This document shows, piece after piece, positions 41,144 through 50,218 of a DNA stretch of 64,000 nt (position 1 is the first letter of the stretch; each line of letters starts with the position of its first letter). Origin of the DNA: Perlabentimonas sp041656735 (lineage in GTDB: Bacteria > Bacteroidota > Bacteroidia > Bacteroidales > Tenuifilaceae); contig JBBACY010000015.1 of assembly GCA_041656735.1 (NCBI GenBank), forward strand, positions 5,789 through 69,788. The letters are read 5' to 3'. The translations under genes were made by a program, and so were the position numbers. The notes under the pieces are model-generated. The model did not search any database. It had not been told where the DNA came from and worked only from the letters and a program-made list of their open reading frames with translations.

Positions 41144-42832
41144 ATGATGTTTTGGAGAAACCACATCCCGGCTTTAACCTGGCTTCGGGATTATAAACTA
41201 AAATTTTTAGGGAAGGATGCTGTTGCAGGCATAACGCTGGCTGCATACGCCATACCGGTTTCACTGGCTTACGCATCACTTGCCGGATTGCCCCCACAGT
41301 ATGGTATTTACGGTTACCTTTTGGGCGGTTTTTTTTATGCCCTACTCGGAAGTAGTAAGCAACTCTCCATTGGGCCCACTTCGGCAATATCATTGCTTAT
41401 AGGGGTTACTATTTCAGGTATGGCCAATGGTGATCCACAGCGGTGGGCCGACATTGCATCGTTTACAGCACTCGTATTTGCCGGGATGAGCATATTGGCC
41501 TATTTTTTACGGTTGAATGGTATAATTAATTTTATTAGCGATTCCGTAATGTTGGGTTTTAAAGCTGGGGCGGCGCTTGCCATTGCCACAACCCAGCTGC
41601 CAAAATTATTTGGCGTCCCGGGTGGAGGTCAAAGCTTTTTTACTCGGCTGGTGGCACTTGTGCAGCAGTGGCCACAATTTAATTACTACGTGCTTGGTTT
41701 TGGAGCCATTGTGCTTGTTCTGCTTTTTTTGGGAGAGAAGTTTTTCTCTGGAAGACCCATAGCGATCCTGTTGGTAATTGCTTCCATTCTGGCTGTTTCG
41801 TTAACTCCTCTGGGTAATATTGGTTTAAGTACGGTAGGGTTGATTCCTGCTGGGTTGCCCGAGTTTCACGTACCCACGTTATATGCCGCAGATATTGATG
41901 AAATATTTACGCTAGCCTTTGCCTGTTTTTTGTTGGCATACATTGAAACTGTTTCATCGGCAAAAGCAATGGCGCAAAAAAATGGGTATAAAATTAACCC
42001 ACGGCAAGAATTGCTTGCTCTTGGTATAGTTAATTTGGCCACAGCATTCGGTCAGAGTTACCCTGTGAGCGGTGGATTGTCGCAAACAGCTGTAAATGAT
42101 AAGGCTGGTGCAAAAACACCCATCGCATTGATATTTGCCTCACTAACTATTGGAGTTTGCCTATTACTGTTTACTGGCTTACTAGAAAATTTGCCTAACG
42201 TGGTGCTGGCGTGTATTGTAATTGAGGCCGTTAGAGGACTAATTGATGTGAAAGAGTTTGTTCATTTATGGAGAACCAATAGAACAGAGCTCGTTCTTGC
42301 TTCAGTCGCACTAATTGGCGTGCTTATTTTTGGTGTGCTTGAAGGGGTTCTGATTGCCACTATTGTTACCTTAGTATTGGTAATTAAGGCAGTTTCGACC
42401 CCCCACGTTGCTGTTTTGGGAAGGATACCAGGCACCCAGCGCTACTCTGATGTTGTGCGAAACCCAGACAATGAACTATTCCCCCCGCTTTTTTTATTTA
42501 GGGTCGAATCATCGGTATATTACTTTAATACGGATTACATTGAAAGCCATATCCTCTCAAAGGTCGATTACGCCAACCCTTCGCTCAAAACGGTTGTATG
42601 GGATTTGAATACCTCTCCGCAAGTTGACCGAGCAGGTGCTAAAATGATTGGCCAGCTTTACCTGGATTTAAAGGCAAAGGGCATTTTACTTCGTATAGCC
42701 AATGCCCGAGCTGGTGTGCGCGACATTCTTCGCAACGAAGAAATTGATCACCTTATTGGTAAAATTAGTCGCAAGGTTTCGCTTAACGATATTGTGGATG
42801 AGGAGCTGGCGAAGTGGAGCGAATCAATATAA
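41144..42832 (+). CDS. SulP-family anion transporter with a STAS domain
   Basis: A 562-residue inner-membrane transporter with 10-14 membrane helices. The SulP signature GLPPQYGIYG ... GSSKQLSIGPTSAISLL lies at about 45-85. A STAS domain (about 445-550: SVYYFNTDYIESHIL..., VVWDLNTSPQVDRAGAKMIGQL) is at the C-terminus. Members carry sulfate, bicarbonate or organic anions; the substrate cannot be assigned here. It starts 42 bp after ilvA in the same direction. Confidence 0.92.
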   Translation: MMFWRNHIPALTWLRDYKLKFLGKDAVAGITLAAYAIPVSLAYASLAGLPPQYGIYGYLLGGFFYALLGSSKQLSIGPTSAISLLIGVTISGMANGDPQRWADIASFTALVFAGMSILAYFLRLNGIINFISDSVMLGFKAGAALAIATTQLPKLFGVPGGGQSFFTRLVALVQQWPQFNYYVLGFGAIVLVLLFLGEKFFSGRPIAILLVIASILAVSLTPLGNIGLSTVGLIPAGLPEFHVPTLYAADIDEIFTLAFACFLLAYIETVSSAKAMAQKNGYKINPRQELLALGIVNLATAFGQSYPVSGGLSQTAVNDKAGAKTPIALIFASLTIGVCLLLFTGLLENLPNVVLACIVIEAVRGLIDVKEFVHLWRTNRTELVLASVALIGVLIFGVLEGVLIATIVTLVLVIKAVSTPHVAVLGRIPGTQRYSDVVRNPDNELFPPLFLFRVESSVYYFNTDYIESHILSKVDYANPSLKTVVWDLNTSPQVDRAGAKMIGQLYLDLKAKGILLRIANARAGVRDILRNEEIDHLIGKISRKVSLNDIVDEELAKWSESI

Positions 42833-42915
42833 GGACTAAAGTTACACTTTAAATATTCTCAAATTAATGACGTTTCGCTAACAAGATGCAAACTACTATT
42901 AAATAATAACTTTCC

Positions 42916-43002
42916 CTTCGACTACCCTTCGACTTTGCCCAGTGTGACGCTCACGGTAAGGGTGAGGCTCAGCACTGTCGGGCTGAGCGGGGTCAAAGCC
43001 GA
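42916..43002. repeat. REP-like inverted repeat between convergent genes
   Basis: The stretch has TTCGACTTTGCCC facing GGGTCAAAGCCGA, with inner GTGACGCTCAC/GTGAGGCTCAGC blocks. Similar CTTCGAC...GCTCAG...GTCGAAG elements are scattered through many Bacteroidota genomes. It lies between convergent transporter and pfkA genes and could end transcription on both strands. Confidence 0.5.
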
Positions 43003-43067
43003 CAACCTTAACTAAACGCCATTAATTTTCGATTTAATGCTTTGCGCTGGATATTATTTCATAAACT

Positions 43068-44057
43068 TCAATCGCGCGTTAGCACCTCCTGAATATCAAT
43101 AAATTCTTTCTCTATTGGGCGGAATGCCTTTTCTACCAAGCTAAACGAAACTTCAACAATATCCCGATTTTTTAACCCAATCATTAAGTTTTTTTTACCA
43201 GCCAGTAAGCTGTTAACAGCTGCAACTCCCATACGCGTTGCGGTAATCCGATCTTGAGCAGTTGGGCTGCCTCCCCGTTGTATATGGCCTAAAATGGTTA
43301 CCCTAGCCTCAATATTGGGATGTTTTGCTTTAACCCTTTCGGCAATTTTCATTGCACCTCCCGTTTTGTAACCTTCTGCAACCATTATAATTCCGCTAGT
43401 TTTTTTATTTACTAAGTCCTTGTGAATAAATCTGTCCAGCTCCTCCTCCTGTTCTAAAATTTCGGGAATAAGTATAACCTCCGCACCACACGCAATTCCA
43501 CTTCCCAACGCCAGTAGCCCAGCCTCTCGTCCCATTGATTCAACAAAAAATATACGTCCGTGAGACGTAGCGGTATCTTTAATCTTGTCCACGGCTTCAA
43601 CTACTGTATTCAGGGCTGTATCAAAACCAATGGTGTACTCTGTGCCAGTAATGTCGTTGTCAATTGTTCCTGGTATGCCAATAAATGGAATATTAAATTC
43701 GGACGAGAATTGTGCCGCCCCCTTAAAAGACCCATCGCCACCAATAACAACAACGCCATCAATGTTTTTCTCTTTCAAGTTTTTGTATGCCATCTCTCGG
43801 CCCTCGTACGTCGTAAATTTTTTGCATCGTGCCGTTTTCAGTATTGTTCCGCCTAAGCCTATAATACCGCCGATATTTTTATAATCCAAGTAAGAAAAAT
43901 CGTTCTCTATCATCCCTTGAAAGCCGTAGTTGACGCCAAATACTTTTATATTATTTGCCAGTGCAGTGCGTGTTACCGCCCTAATTGCAGCATTCATACC
44001 TGGTGCGTCGCCGCCAGACGTTAAAACTGCGATGCATTTCATCTCTTTTTTCTGCAT
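43068..44057 (-). CDS. pfkA: ATP-dependent 6-phosphofructokinase
   Basis: A 329-residue glycolytic enzyme making fructose 1,6-bisphosphate. ATP-binding GGDAPGMNA (about 15), VVIGGDGSFKGA (about 103-114) and the catalytic Asp in GIPGTIDNDITGTEYTIGFDTA (about 130-150) are intact, as is VESMGREAG. Gly in GGDGS is typical of the ATP-using form. Length and motifs match the bacterial PfkA group. Confidence 0.96.
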   Translation of the reverse strand: MQKKEMKCIAVLTSGGDAPGMNAAIRAVTRTALANNIKVFGVNYGFQGMIENDFSYLDYKNIGGIIGLGGTILKTARCKKFTTYEGREMAYKNLKEKNIDGVVVIGGDGSFKGAAQFSSEFNIPFIGIPGTIDNDITGTEYTIGFDTALNTVVEAVDKIKDTATSHGRIFFVESMGREAGLLALGSGIACGAEVILIPEILEQEEELDRFIHKDLVNKKTSGIIMVAEGYKTGGAMKIAERVKAKHPNIEARVTILGHIQRGGSPTAQDRITATRMGVAAVNSLLAGKKNLMIGLKNRDIVEVSFSLVEKAFRPIEKEFIDIQEVLTRD

Positions 44058-44168
44058 AGTGTGTTTATTTGAATTTTACAATTGGCTAAAGCCTTTTAAG
44101 GAATTACCCTTGTATATAGCTTAACTTTTTGCGCTTATTTGTTTTTGAATATTATTAAAAATAACAAC

Positions 44169-44216
44169 GAAAGCAGCTAGCCGAAATTTAAGAAAAATTT
44201 TCGACTAGTTGCTTTC
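44169..44216. repeat. Long imperfect hairpin upstream of pfkA
   Basis: GAAAGCAGCTAGCCGAAATTT (44169-44189) faces the complementary 44195-44216 stretch, with about three mismatches. On the minus strand it is 112 bp before the pfkA start and 338 bp after the kinase gene. It may be a leader structure or a terminator without a T run. Confidence 0.45.
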
Positions 44217-44553
44217 ATTTAAATGAACTTACTTAGAATGCTTTACCCTTTTTTTATCCAATCGAGATAGTCTGCTATGACTGGTTATATTTCTAATTAA
44301 ACATAGTTTTTCCGGATAGTCCTAATGTTTTACGCTAATTTTTTGTTTCGAAAGCTTGCCTCTAACCTTAATTTATCCAAGCTGAACTAGCTGGTTCCTA
44401 CAACACTTTTATTGTTTTTCTTCAAATAATACCCCAAGAGGATTTTATTTAATCATTACAAATATTTAGCACTAGGACAAATTATACAACAAAAAAACCT
44501 CGTGATGTTTCATCATTATCAATTACGAGAACGCTTAGCTTTGGGATGGGTTT
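44217..44553. other. Gene-free stretch between pfkA and the PAS kinase
   Basis: No open frame or repeat seen. On the minus strand, near 44490-44540, a weak CTCGT/ACGAG pair followed by a run of seven T may terminate the kinase transcript; the stem is too short to be sure. Confidence 0.35.
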
Positions 44554-45852
44554 TTATTTGATCGCAGTTTTAAGAGGTGTTTCGTTTTTTATTACACTTC
44601 GATTGGGGATTGTAAATCGAAATGTTGATCCATACCAAAGTTTGCTCTCTACCCAAAGTTTACCTCCAAGCATTTCAACATATGACTTGGAAATTGCCAG
44701 CCCCAACCCCGATCCCTCATTCCGTGTTAATGATTCGTCGACCTGCCTGAAGCGGTCAAAAATATATTCTTTCTGTTCGTCCGAGATGCCTTGGCCCGTA
44801 TCCGTAACATAAAATTCAAGGAATTCACCCTTCGCATCGTACCCAAATTCAATGGCGCCAGTGTTAGTAAATTTAATGGCATTTTTAACCAAATTGGTTA
44901 GCACCGAATATAATTTTTCTCTGTCTGTAAGGATAAACGCATTACTTGTTTCTAAACCATTTGTAAATTTAATATCCAGCTGTTTTCGTTCTGCTTCTTG
45001 CTTAAAAAACTTATAAATGAACTCTACCTGCTCATTTATATTTGTGTTTATAATTTCAATTTCAGCTTGCTGCGATTCTATTCTTGAGATACTAACAATA
45101 TCGTTTATAATATTGAGCATACGGGCACCGCTTTTATGAATAATCTGAATAAACTCCTGCTGCTTTTCGGCTGTTAAACTTATGTTTTGTAAGAGGGAGG
45201 CAAAACCCAGAATGCCATTCATAGGTGTTCGAATCTCGTGGCTCATATTTGCCAGAAATGCCGATTTTAGCCTGTCGCCTTCCTCGGCGTTTAATTTGGC
45301 TTTTATTAATTCGTTCTCGGTTTGTTTATTTCGGGTAATGTCAGTTAGGGTGAGCAAGCATTTTTCGTCTGTATTGCATACAACACCAATAGCCAGCAAG
45401 TATATTGGTTTATTACCGTTAGTTTCCAGCGTAAATTCGCAGGTTTGTTTTAAGTGCGTTTTAAATACGTCTTGAAGAAAACTATTATAGGTGGCTCTCG
45501 TGTTAGGCGAGACAAAAAAGCCAAAGTTACTATCGATTAATCGCGAACGTTCTTTTCCCAATAGCACTTCAGCGCTGATATTTAAATTGGTAATCTCTCC
45601 ATTTTTTGAAAGTGTAAGGTAACCCGAAGGTGAGAAATCATACAATTCAGTGTATTTCCTTTCTGCAAATTCTGCTTTATCCTTTGCCAGCATCAACTCT
45701 TCGTTTTGTAGTTCCAGCTCAATCTGATGTACTCTAAGTTCGTGAATTCGCTTGTTATTATCTGGTTCGAAAAAAGGTACTCGACTTGTTCTATCTTTTA
45801 TATAAAGTAGTTTTTCTGCAATTTGACGTAGTCTGTCCATCTTGTTTTTCAT
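44554..45852 (-). CDS. Cytosolic PAS-domain hybrid-less histidine kinase
   Basis: A 432-residue kinase without membrane segments. A coiled coil with RIHELRVHQIELELQNEELMLAK (about 33-55) and a PAS domain (about 65-175) match the stand-alone protein at 20987-21550. The His box is SHEIRTPMNGILGFASLL (about 210), followed by NLVKNAIKFTN, DTGQGISDE and GSGLGLAISK. There is no receiver domain. It is preceded by composite promoter copy G with a long 5' UTR of about 270 bases. The partner regulator is not nearby. Confidence 0.9.
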   Translation of the reverse strand: MKNKMDRLRQIAEKLLYIKDRTSRVPFFEPDNNKRIHELRVHQIELELQNEELMLAKDKAEFAERKYTELYDFSPSGYLTLSKNGEITNLNISAEVLLGKERSRLIDSNFGFFVSPNTRATYNSFLQDVFKTHLKQTCEFTLETNGNKPIYLLAIGVVCNTDEKCLLTLTDITRNKQTENELIKAKLNAEEGDRLKSAFLANMSHEIRTPMNGILGFASLLQNISLTAEKQQEFIQIIHKSGARMLNIINDIVSISRIESQQAEIEIINTNINEQVEFIYKFFKQEAERKQLDIKFTNGLETSNAFILTDREKLYSVLTNLVKNAIKFTNTGAIEFGYDAKGEFLEFYVTDTGQGISDEQKEYIFDRFRQVDESLTRNEGSGLGLAISKSYVEMLGGKLWVESKLWYGSTFRFTIPNRSVIKNETPLKTAIK

Positions 45853-46124
45853 AATATATTTTTAATGGGGTGCTTTAAGTGAAACTTCTCTATTTTCCAA
45901 ATGCTTAAACCGAAACTAAATTGTGCTGCCTTGCAAATTACTGAGCACACTAAATATTTTGAGCAGCCAAATTACATAAACAACAACATTAAGAATAGTT
46001 TTAACTGTGTGATGAATGAGTGCGTAGCTGTTGTGGAACCAGAGGATACTAGCAAAAATGAAAATTGATTATAGTTGTAAAAAGGTATCCCAGTCAATTA
46101 AATATTATCCTTAAACTCCCATCG

Positions 46125-46190
46125 CAAATGTCAAGTATCTGATAATCAAAAGTATTACATAATATTCGGCAATAGTTACATCATTCACAC
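46125..46190 (-). promoter_or_regulatory. 66-bp composite promoter, copy G
   Basis: Minus strand: distal GTGTGAATGATGTAAC (46175-46190, exact consensus), proximal ATGTAAT (46154-46160) and -7 GACATTTG (46125-46132). A second possible -7 box, TACTTTTG (46147-46154), lies inside a 16-bp stretch also found at copy F. Confidence 0.7.
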
Positions 46191-46585
46191 ATTGAAAAAT
46201 GTTTGATGCTTAAAAAACGGCCTAAAAAATGGATGGTCAAATCAGGCACAGCATCTGTTAATCGAGAGGCTATTATAACTTACCTATGTAAATTGATGTG
46301 GTTTTATAAATGTGCTGGCAAGGTGAATTGGGGGCAATGTGGTTATTGAAATATTACCCCAAAAGGTAATGCGCAAAATTTGCAATATTACTATGGAGTT
46401 TGATGTAACTTCGTTGTATGTAGAATAGTTGTAAGTATTATTCCGCTCGTATTTTTTTGGGTGAACTTGTCGATTTCTCTGGGGTTTCCTATGTTAACTA
46501 ACTAGCTGGCGGTAGCATTATTATATGGAATGCTTTCTCCCCCAGTTTTCTTAAAAATACCTAATCGTATTTTATAATTGTCAAG
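46191..46585. other. Gene-free stretch before the porin gene
   Basis: No gene, terminator or repeat is visible in these 395 bases. Together with copy G and the palindrome at 46586-46611 they form the large divergent control region between the kinase and the porin. Confidence 0.4.
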
Positions 46586-46611
46586 TTTTAAGTGAGAACA
46601 ATCACTTAAAA
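46586..46611. promoter_or_regulatory. Perfect 10-bp palindrome upstream of the porin gene
   Basis: TTTTAAGTGA, a 6-base spacer, then TCACTTAAAA: perfect arms, 145 bp before the porin start. AT-rich arms without a G/C core or T run suggest a protein-binding site and not a terminator. Confidence 0.45.
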
Positions 46612-46755
46612 GTAATATGAAAGCTATCTTGCGTAACCTTGTATATGTATCTTAAGTATAATCCACTATAAAACTCAAAACCTATGCAAACAATTGCACT
46701 AAGAAATTCTCAAACAGAGAATATCCTACCAAGTCTAAAAAACCACACCTTTATT

Positions 46756-48027
46756 ATGATGAAAAACTGCTCACTCCTGTTGTGTTTTATAATGGTTAGC
46801 GCCTTAAGCTACGGGCAGTTTAAAGTTGATGCCGAATACAGGCTGCGCACTGAATTGCGCGATGGGTACAAATCATTGTCGGATAACACAACGAACCCTG
46901 CCCTTTTAACCTTTCAGCGAACAAGGTTAAACATTGATTATTCGAATGATAAATTACAGACCTACATATCGTTGCAAGACGGACGGATATGGGGTGAGAA
47001 TAAATTTGGAGTTGAGGATCCAGGAATTGGCATTCATGAGGCATATGTTAGATACCTCATATCAGAAAAACTAGCTGTTAAGCTTGGACGGCAAGAAATT
47101 ACTTATGACAAGAACAGGCTTATGGGACTGAAAAATTGGGGCAACACCCCAGTAGTTCACGATGCCGCGTTACTCCAGTACAATAATGCGGACCAAATGA
47201 AGGCCGATTTGGTTTTGGCTTATAATAATGATTCGGACAAGAATTTCGAATCGAACTACACCGTTGATATGTACAAATACCTCACAATGCTGCATCTATA
47301 TAACAAGTTTAGTGATAACTTCAATATGTCGTTTATAACAATAATTGATGGTAACCAGGCAGTAGGAAATTATCGTAGAGTATATGCCCGAGGGACGTCA
47401 GGGGTTTATGCAGTATATAACACCAATAATATTAGTATTGATGTAATGGGTTATTACCAGTATGGTAAATCGAGAGCGGGTGTAAATATCTCCTCGTTTC
47501 TTCTCCATTTAAAGCCTACTTTAACAATTAACGATAATGCGAAGATTGCACTAGGTATTGATTACCTATCTGGAGACAATGCGCTAGATGATAACAATAA
47601 AGACAACACTTTTTCGACAGTGTTTGGCGATGGTCACGGTTATTACGGCTATATGGATTACTTCACAAACATCCCAACGCACACCAATAGAGGCGGGCTT
47701 AATGATATTTTTCTACAGGCCGACTATAAAATATCTCCAAAATTATCCATAACAGGTGCCTTACATAATTTTAGGTTAACAAATAACATTTTAGATCTAA
47801 GTTTATTCCCAGCAAATTTTGTTGCTGCAAAAAAACAGTTGGGAGTAGAGTTTGATGCGGTTTTAGCCTATAAGTTTTATACCAATTCTACATTGTCTGT
47901 TGGTTACTCAGCACTAAAAGCTCAAAAAACGATGGAACTTCTAAAAGCAGGAAGTTCAAATGGTATACAGAACTGGTTATTCGTATCAGTTTTATTCAAA
48001 CCCGAATTGTTTAAATCTACTAACTAA
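46756..48027 (+). CDS. Alginate_exp-type outer-membrane porin
   Basis: A beta-barrel porin. An upstream in-frame ATG (46684) adds 24 residues before the signal peptide; the start at MMKNCSLLLCFIMVSALSYGQ (46756) is preferred, giving 423 residues. The mature part opens FKVDAEYRLRTELRDGYKSL and contains LQTYISLQDGRIWGE and KLGRQEITYDKNRLMG, the blocks of the Alginate_exp (PF13372) family. Substrate unknown. The chemoreceptor gene begins 16 bp downstream. Confidence 0.82.
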   Translation: MMKNCSLLLCFIMVSALSYGQFKVDAEYRLRTELRDGYKSLSDNTTNPALLTFQRTRLNIDYSNDKLQTYISLQDGRIWGENKFGVEDPGIGIHEAYVRYLISEKLAVKLGRQEITYDKNRLMGLKNWGNTPVVHDAALLQYNNADQMKADLVLAYNNDSDKNFESNYTVDMYKYLTMLHLYNKFSDNFNMSFITIIDGNQAVGNYRRVYARGTSGVYAVYNTNNISIDVMGYYQYGKSRAGVNISSFLLHLKPTLTINDNAKIALGIDYLSGDNALDDNNKDNTFSTVFGDGHGYYGYMDYFTNIPTHTNRGGLNDIFLQADYKISPKLSITGALHNFRLTNNILDLSLFPANFVAAKKQLGVEFDAVLAYKFYTNSTLSVGYSALKAQKTMELLKAGSSNGIQNWLFVSVLFKPELFKSTN

Positions 48028-48043
48028 TAAGGAGAACAGAGAA

Positions 48044-49594
48044 ATGGGATTAATAAATAATTTAAAGATTGGTACCCGGCTAATTGTCTTTTTTGTAATT
48101 TTTTTAATTGTTACCACATTTGGGTTTGTTTACGCACTATACCAAACCAGGGTAATTAACCAGCAAATTAATAATATTTATGGGGTTCACCTTGTAAGTA
48201 TCGATTACTTGCTTCAGGCCGATCGCGATGCCTACCAGTCGAGTATAAGCATAGCCCAACTTATGCTTGTAAAAGACAATAACAATGCTGGGCAAATCTC
48301 GTCTCTTATTAATAGTGTAAATGAGAACCTAGTACAGACGGAAGAGCGGTACGGTATATTTGAAAAAACATCGGGGCTCGACAATAGGCCCGAAAATGCA
48401 CAGATATCGAGAAATTTTCATACAGCGTATGCTGAGGTTAAAAAAATTACTGGTGAATTAATCAACCTTATTAACAATGATGAGTTAGATGAAGCTGAGA
48501 TTATTTATCTTAATCGGTACAGCCAGCAATTTGAAATAATGCGTGGGGCTATGGATAAGTTTACAGACCTTACCCAAATTGAGGCAGATACAGCGTATAA
48601 ATTGAGTGAAGAGCACGGCCGCAGCATTATGATTAACACCATTATTATTATAATACTCGTAATAGTGCTTATTATTTTTGGGGCGGTTTTGCTAACCCGC
48701 AGTATTGCAACGCCCTTGCTGCAAGCGGTTGGCTTGCTCGATAAGATGTCTAATGGTGACCTGACGATAACTGTATCAAAAGACTTAGAAAACCGTAACG
48801 ATGAGGTTGGAGGGTTAATGAAAAGCCTGTCGGCAATGATTGAGAACGTAACCAAAATTGTTGAAACCATAATTACGAACTCAAATCAAATAGCCGAAGC
48901 AAGTGAGGAGCTGAGCAAAACCTCACAACATCTTTCAGAGGGTGCATCGGAGCAGGCTTCGTCGGTTGAGGAGGTTTCGTCGACAATGGAGGAGATTGCT
49001 GCAAACATTTCGCAAAGTTCAGATAATGCCCAGCAAACTGAGAAAATAGCGGAAATGTCATCGCGTGGAATTGAGCAAGTAGGGGAGTCGTCAAAACAAA
49101 GTTTGGACTCGATAAATATAATATCACAAAAAATTACCATAATTAACGATATCGCTTTCCAAACAAACATACTGGCTCTTAATGCTGCCGTTGAAGCTGC
49201 CCGTGCAGGCGAGCACGGAAGAGGTTTTGCAGTGGTGGCTGCCGAAGTTCGTAAGCTTGCCGAGCGCAGTAAACTTGCTGCCGACGAAATTATCTCCTTA
49301 AGCGATAAGAGTGTGTCGGTAACCAATGAGGCAGCACAGCTGCTTGATAAGCTAAAACCCGAAATTGCACGCACAGCAAGCTTAGTGCAAGAAATTACAT
49401 CGTCGAATATAGAGCAAAGCAATGGTACAAACCAAGTAAACGGCGCTTTGGCCCAGCTTAATACCATTACTCAACAAAACGCCTCGATGAGTGAAGAGCT
49501 TGCATCGAGCGCCGAGGAACTTACAAATCAATCGCAAACACTTATTGACCTTGTGTCGTTCTTTAAAATAAATACGAATAGAAGGATTGGTTAA
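48044..49594 (+). CDS. Methyl-accepting chemotaxis protein, orphan
   Basis: A 516-residue chemoreceptor starting at ATG 48044, with AAGGAG a few bases upstream. TM1 (about 12-32), a four-helix-bundle sensor (about 33-185, 4HB_MCP type), TM2 (about 188-208), a HAMP domain (about 210-262) and a signalling domain with the tip FQTNILALNAAVEAARAGEHGRGFAVVA (about 368-395) are in order. No che genes are present, so it must use a distant array or another partner. It is translated right after the porin, suggesting it senses the same substrate. Confidence 0.93.
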   Translation: MGLINNLKIGTRLIVFFVIFLIVTTFGFVYALYQTRVINQQINNIYGVHLVSIDYLLQADRDAYQSSISIAQLMLVKDNNNAGQISSLINSVNENLVQTEERYGIFEKTSGLDNRPENAQISRNFHTAYAEVKKITGELINLINNDELDEAEIIYLNRYSQQFEIMRGAMDKFTDLTQIEADTAYKLSEEHGRSIMINTIIIIILVIVLIIFGAVLLTRSIATPLLQAVGLLDKMSNGDLTITVSKDLENRNDEVGGLMKSLSAMIENVTKIVETIITNSNQIAEASEELSKTSQHLSEGASEQASSVEEVSSTMEEIAANISQSSDNAQQTEKIAEMSSRGIEQVGESSKQSLDSINIISQKITIINDIAFQTNILALNAAVEAARAGEHGRGFAVVAAEVRKLAERSKLAADEIISLSDKSVSVTNEAAQLLDKLKPEIARTASLVQEITSSNIEQSNGTNQVNGALAQLNTITQQNASMSEELASSAEELTNQSQTLIDLVSFFKINTNRRIG

Positions 49595-49640
49595 AGTTAG
49601 CAAACCTGATTTTTATCGATAGAACGATTAACGATACTGA

Positions 49641-49668
49641 AAAAAATGGGGCTTTTGCCCCATTTTTT
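49641..49668 (+). terminator. Intrinsic terminator of the porin-chemoreceptor unit
   Basis: An A6TGGGGC / GCCCCAT6 stem with a TTTT loop, 47 bp after the chemoreceptor stop. The flanking A and T runs make it active on either strand. Confidence 0.9.
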
Positions 49669-50218
49669 ATTACTGTTTTTTGCTTGTGTTAGCTAGTCAG
49701 AAATCGTTTTGCATCTTCTTACAAATTCCCAGATTAACTTTTTACCCAAATATTGATTTAGAACTGGTTGGTAAAAGGATATATTGGCTTTGCTAAACAG
49801 CCGTTTCCTCCTATAAATTTACAAGAATGGTTTGTAAAACGGAGTAAAGTGAGGGTAGTTGTAATTTTGTTTGTGCTCTGACGATCAGTTGGATAGGTAA
49901 AAGTTAGAAAACTTGTTTAGCAATTAAAATTTTATTTAACCAGATGGAGGGTTTTTAATTCGCTGACTATTTGCCAATCCGCGTGTTCGCATTATCTTAT
50001 AGAGGTTTTAGAAACTTTGAAATTTCAAATAAATAATGACTTTTCTCATACAAGAAAAATTTGTGCAACTTAATAAGGCAAACCACTGACAAACAGTGTT
50101 GGTAAACCCTTGTATTTTGTAATGTTTTATAGCATAGCAGCAGGGCAGTAAATGTCATAGTTTTGAGCATTTATAATTACATATATTTGCGAAATTTTAA
50201 AAATTACAGTTGAGGAAT
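49669..50218. other. Gene-free stretch
   Basis: No gene or repeat seen in about 550 bases. The promoter of the next gene presumably lies near its right end, but no good -33/-7 pair was found. Confidence 0.35.

Noticed and set aside
46403..46435. ATGTAAC followed by TTGTAAG upstream of the porin gene, a possible ninth stress promoter
   Set aside because: The spacing is 26 bp and not 21, the upstream GTGTGAAT part is missing and no -7 box lies at 22 bp.
48886..49467. 193-codon minus-strand open frame
   Set aside because: Antisense of the well-supported chemoreceptor signalling domain; no start site or domain.
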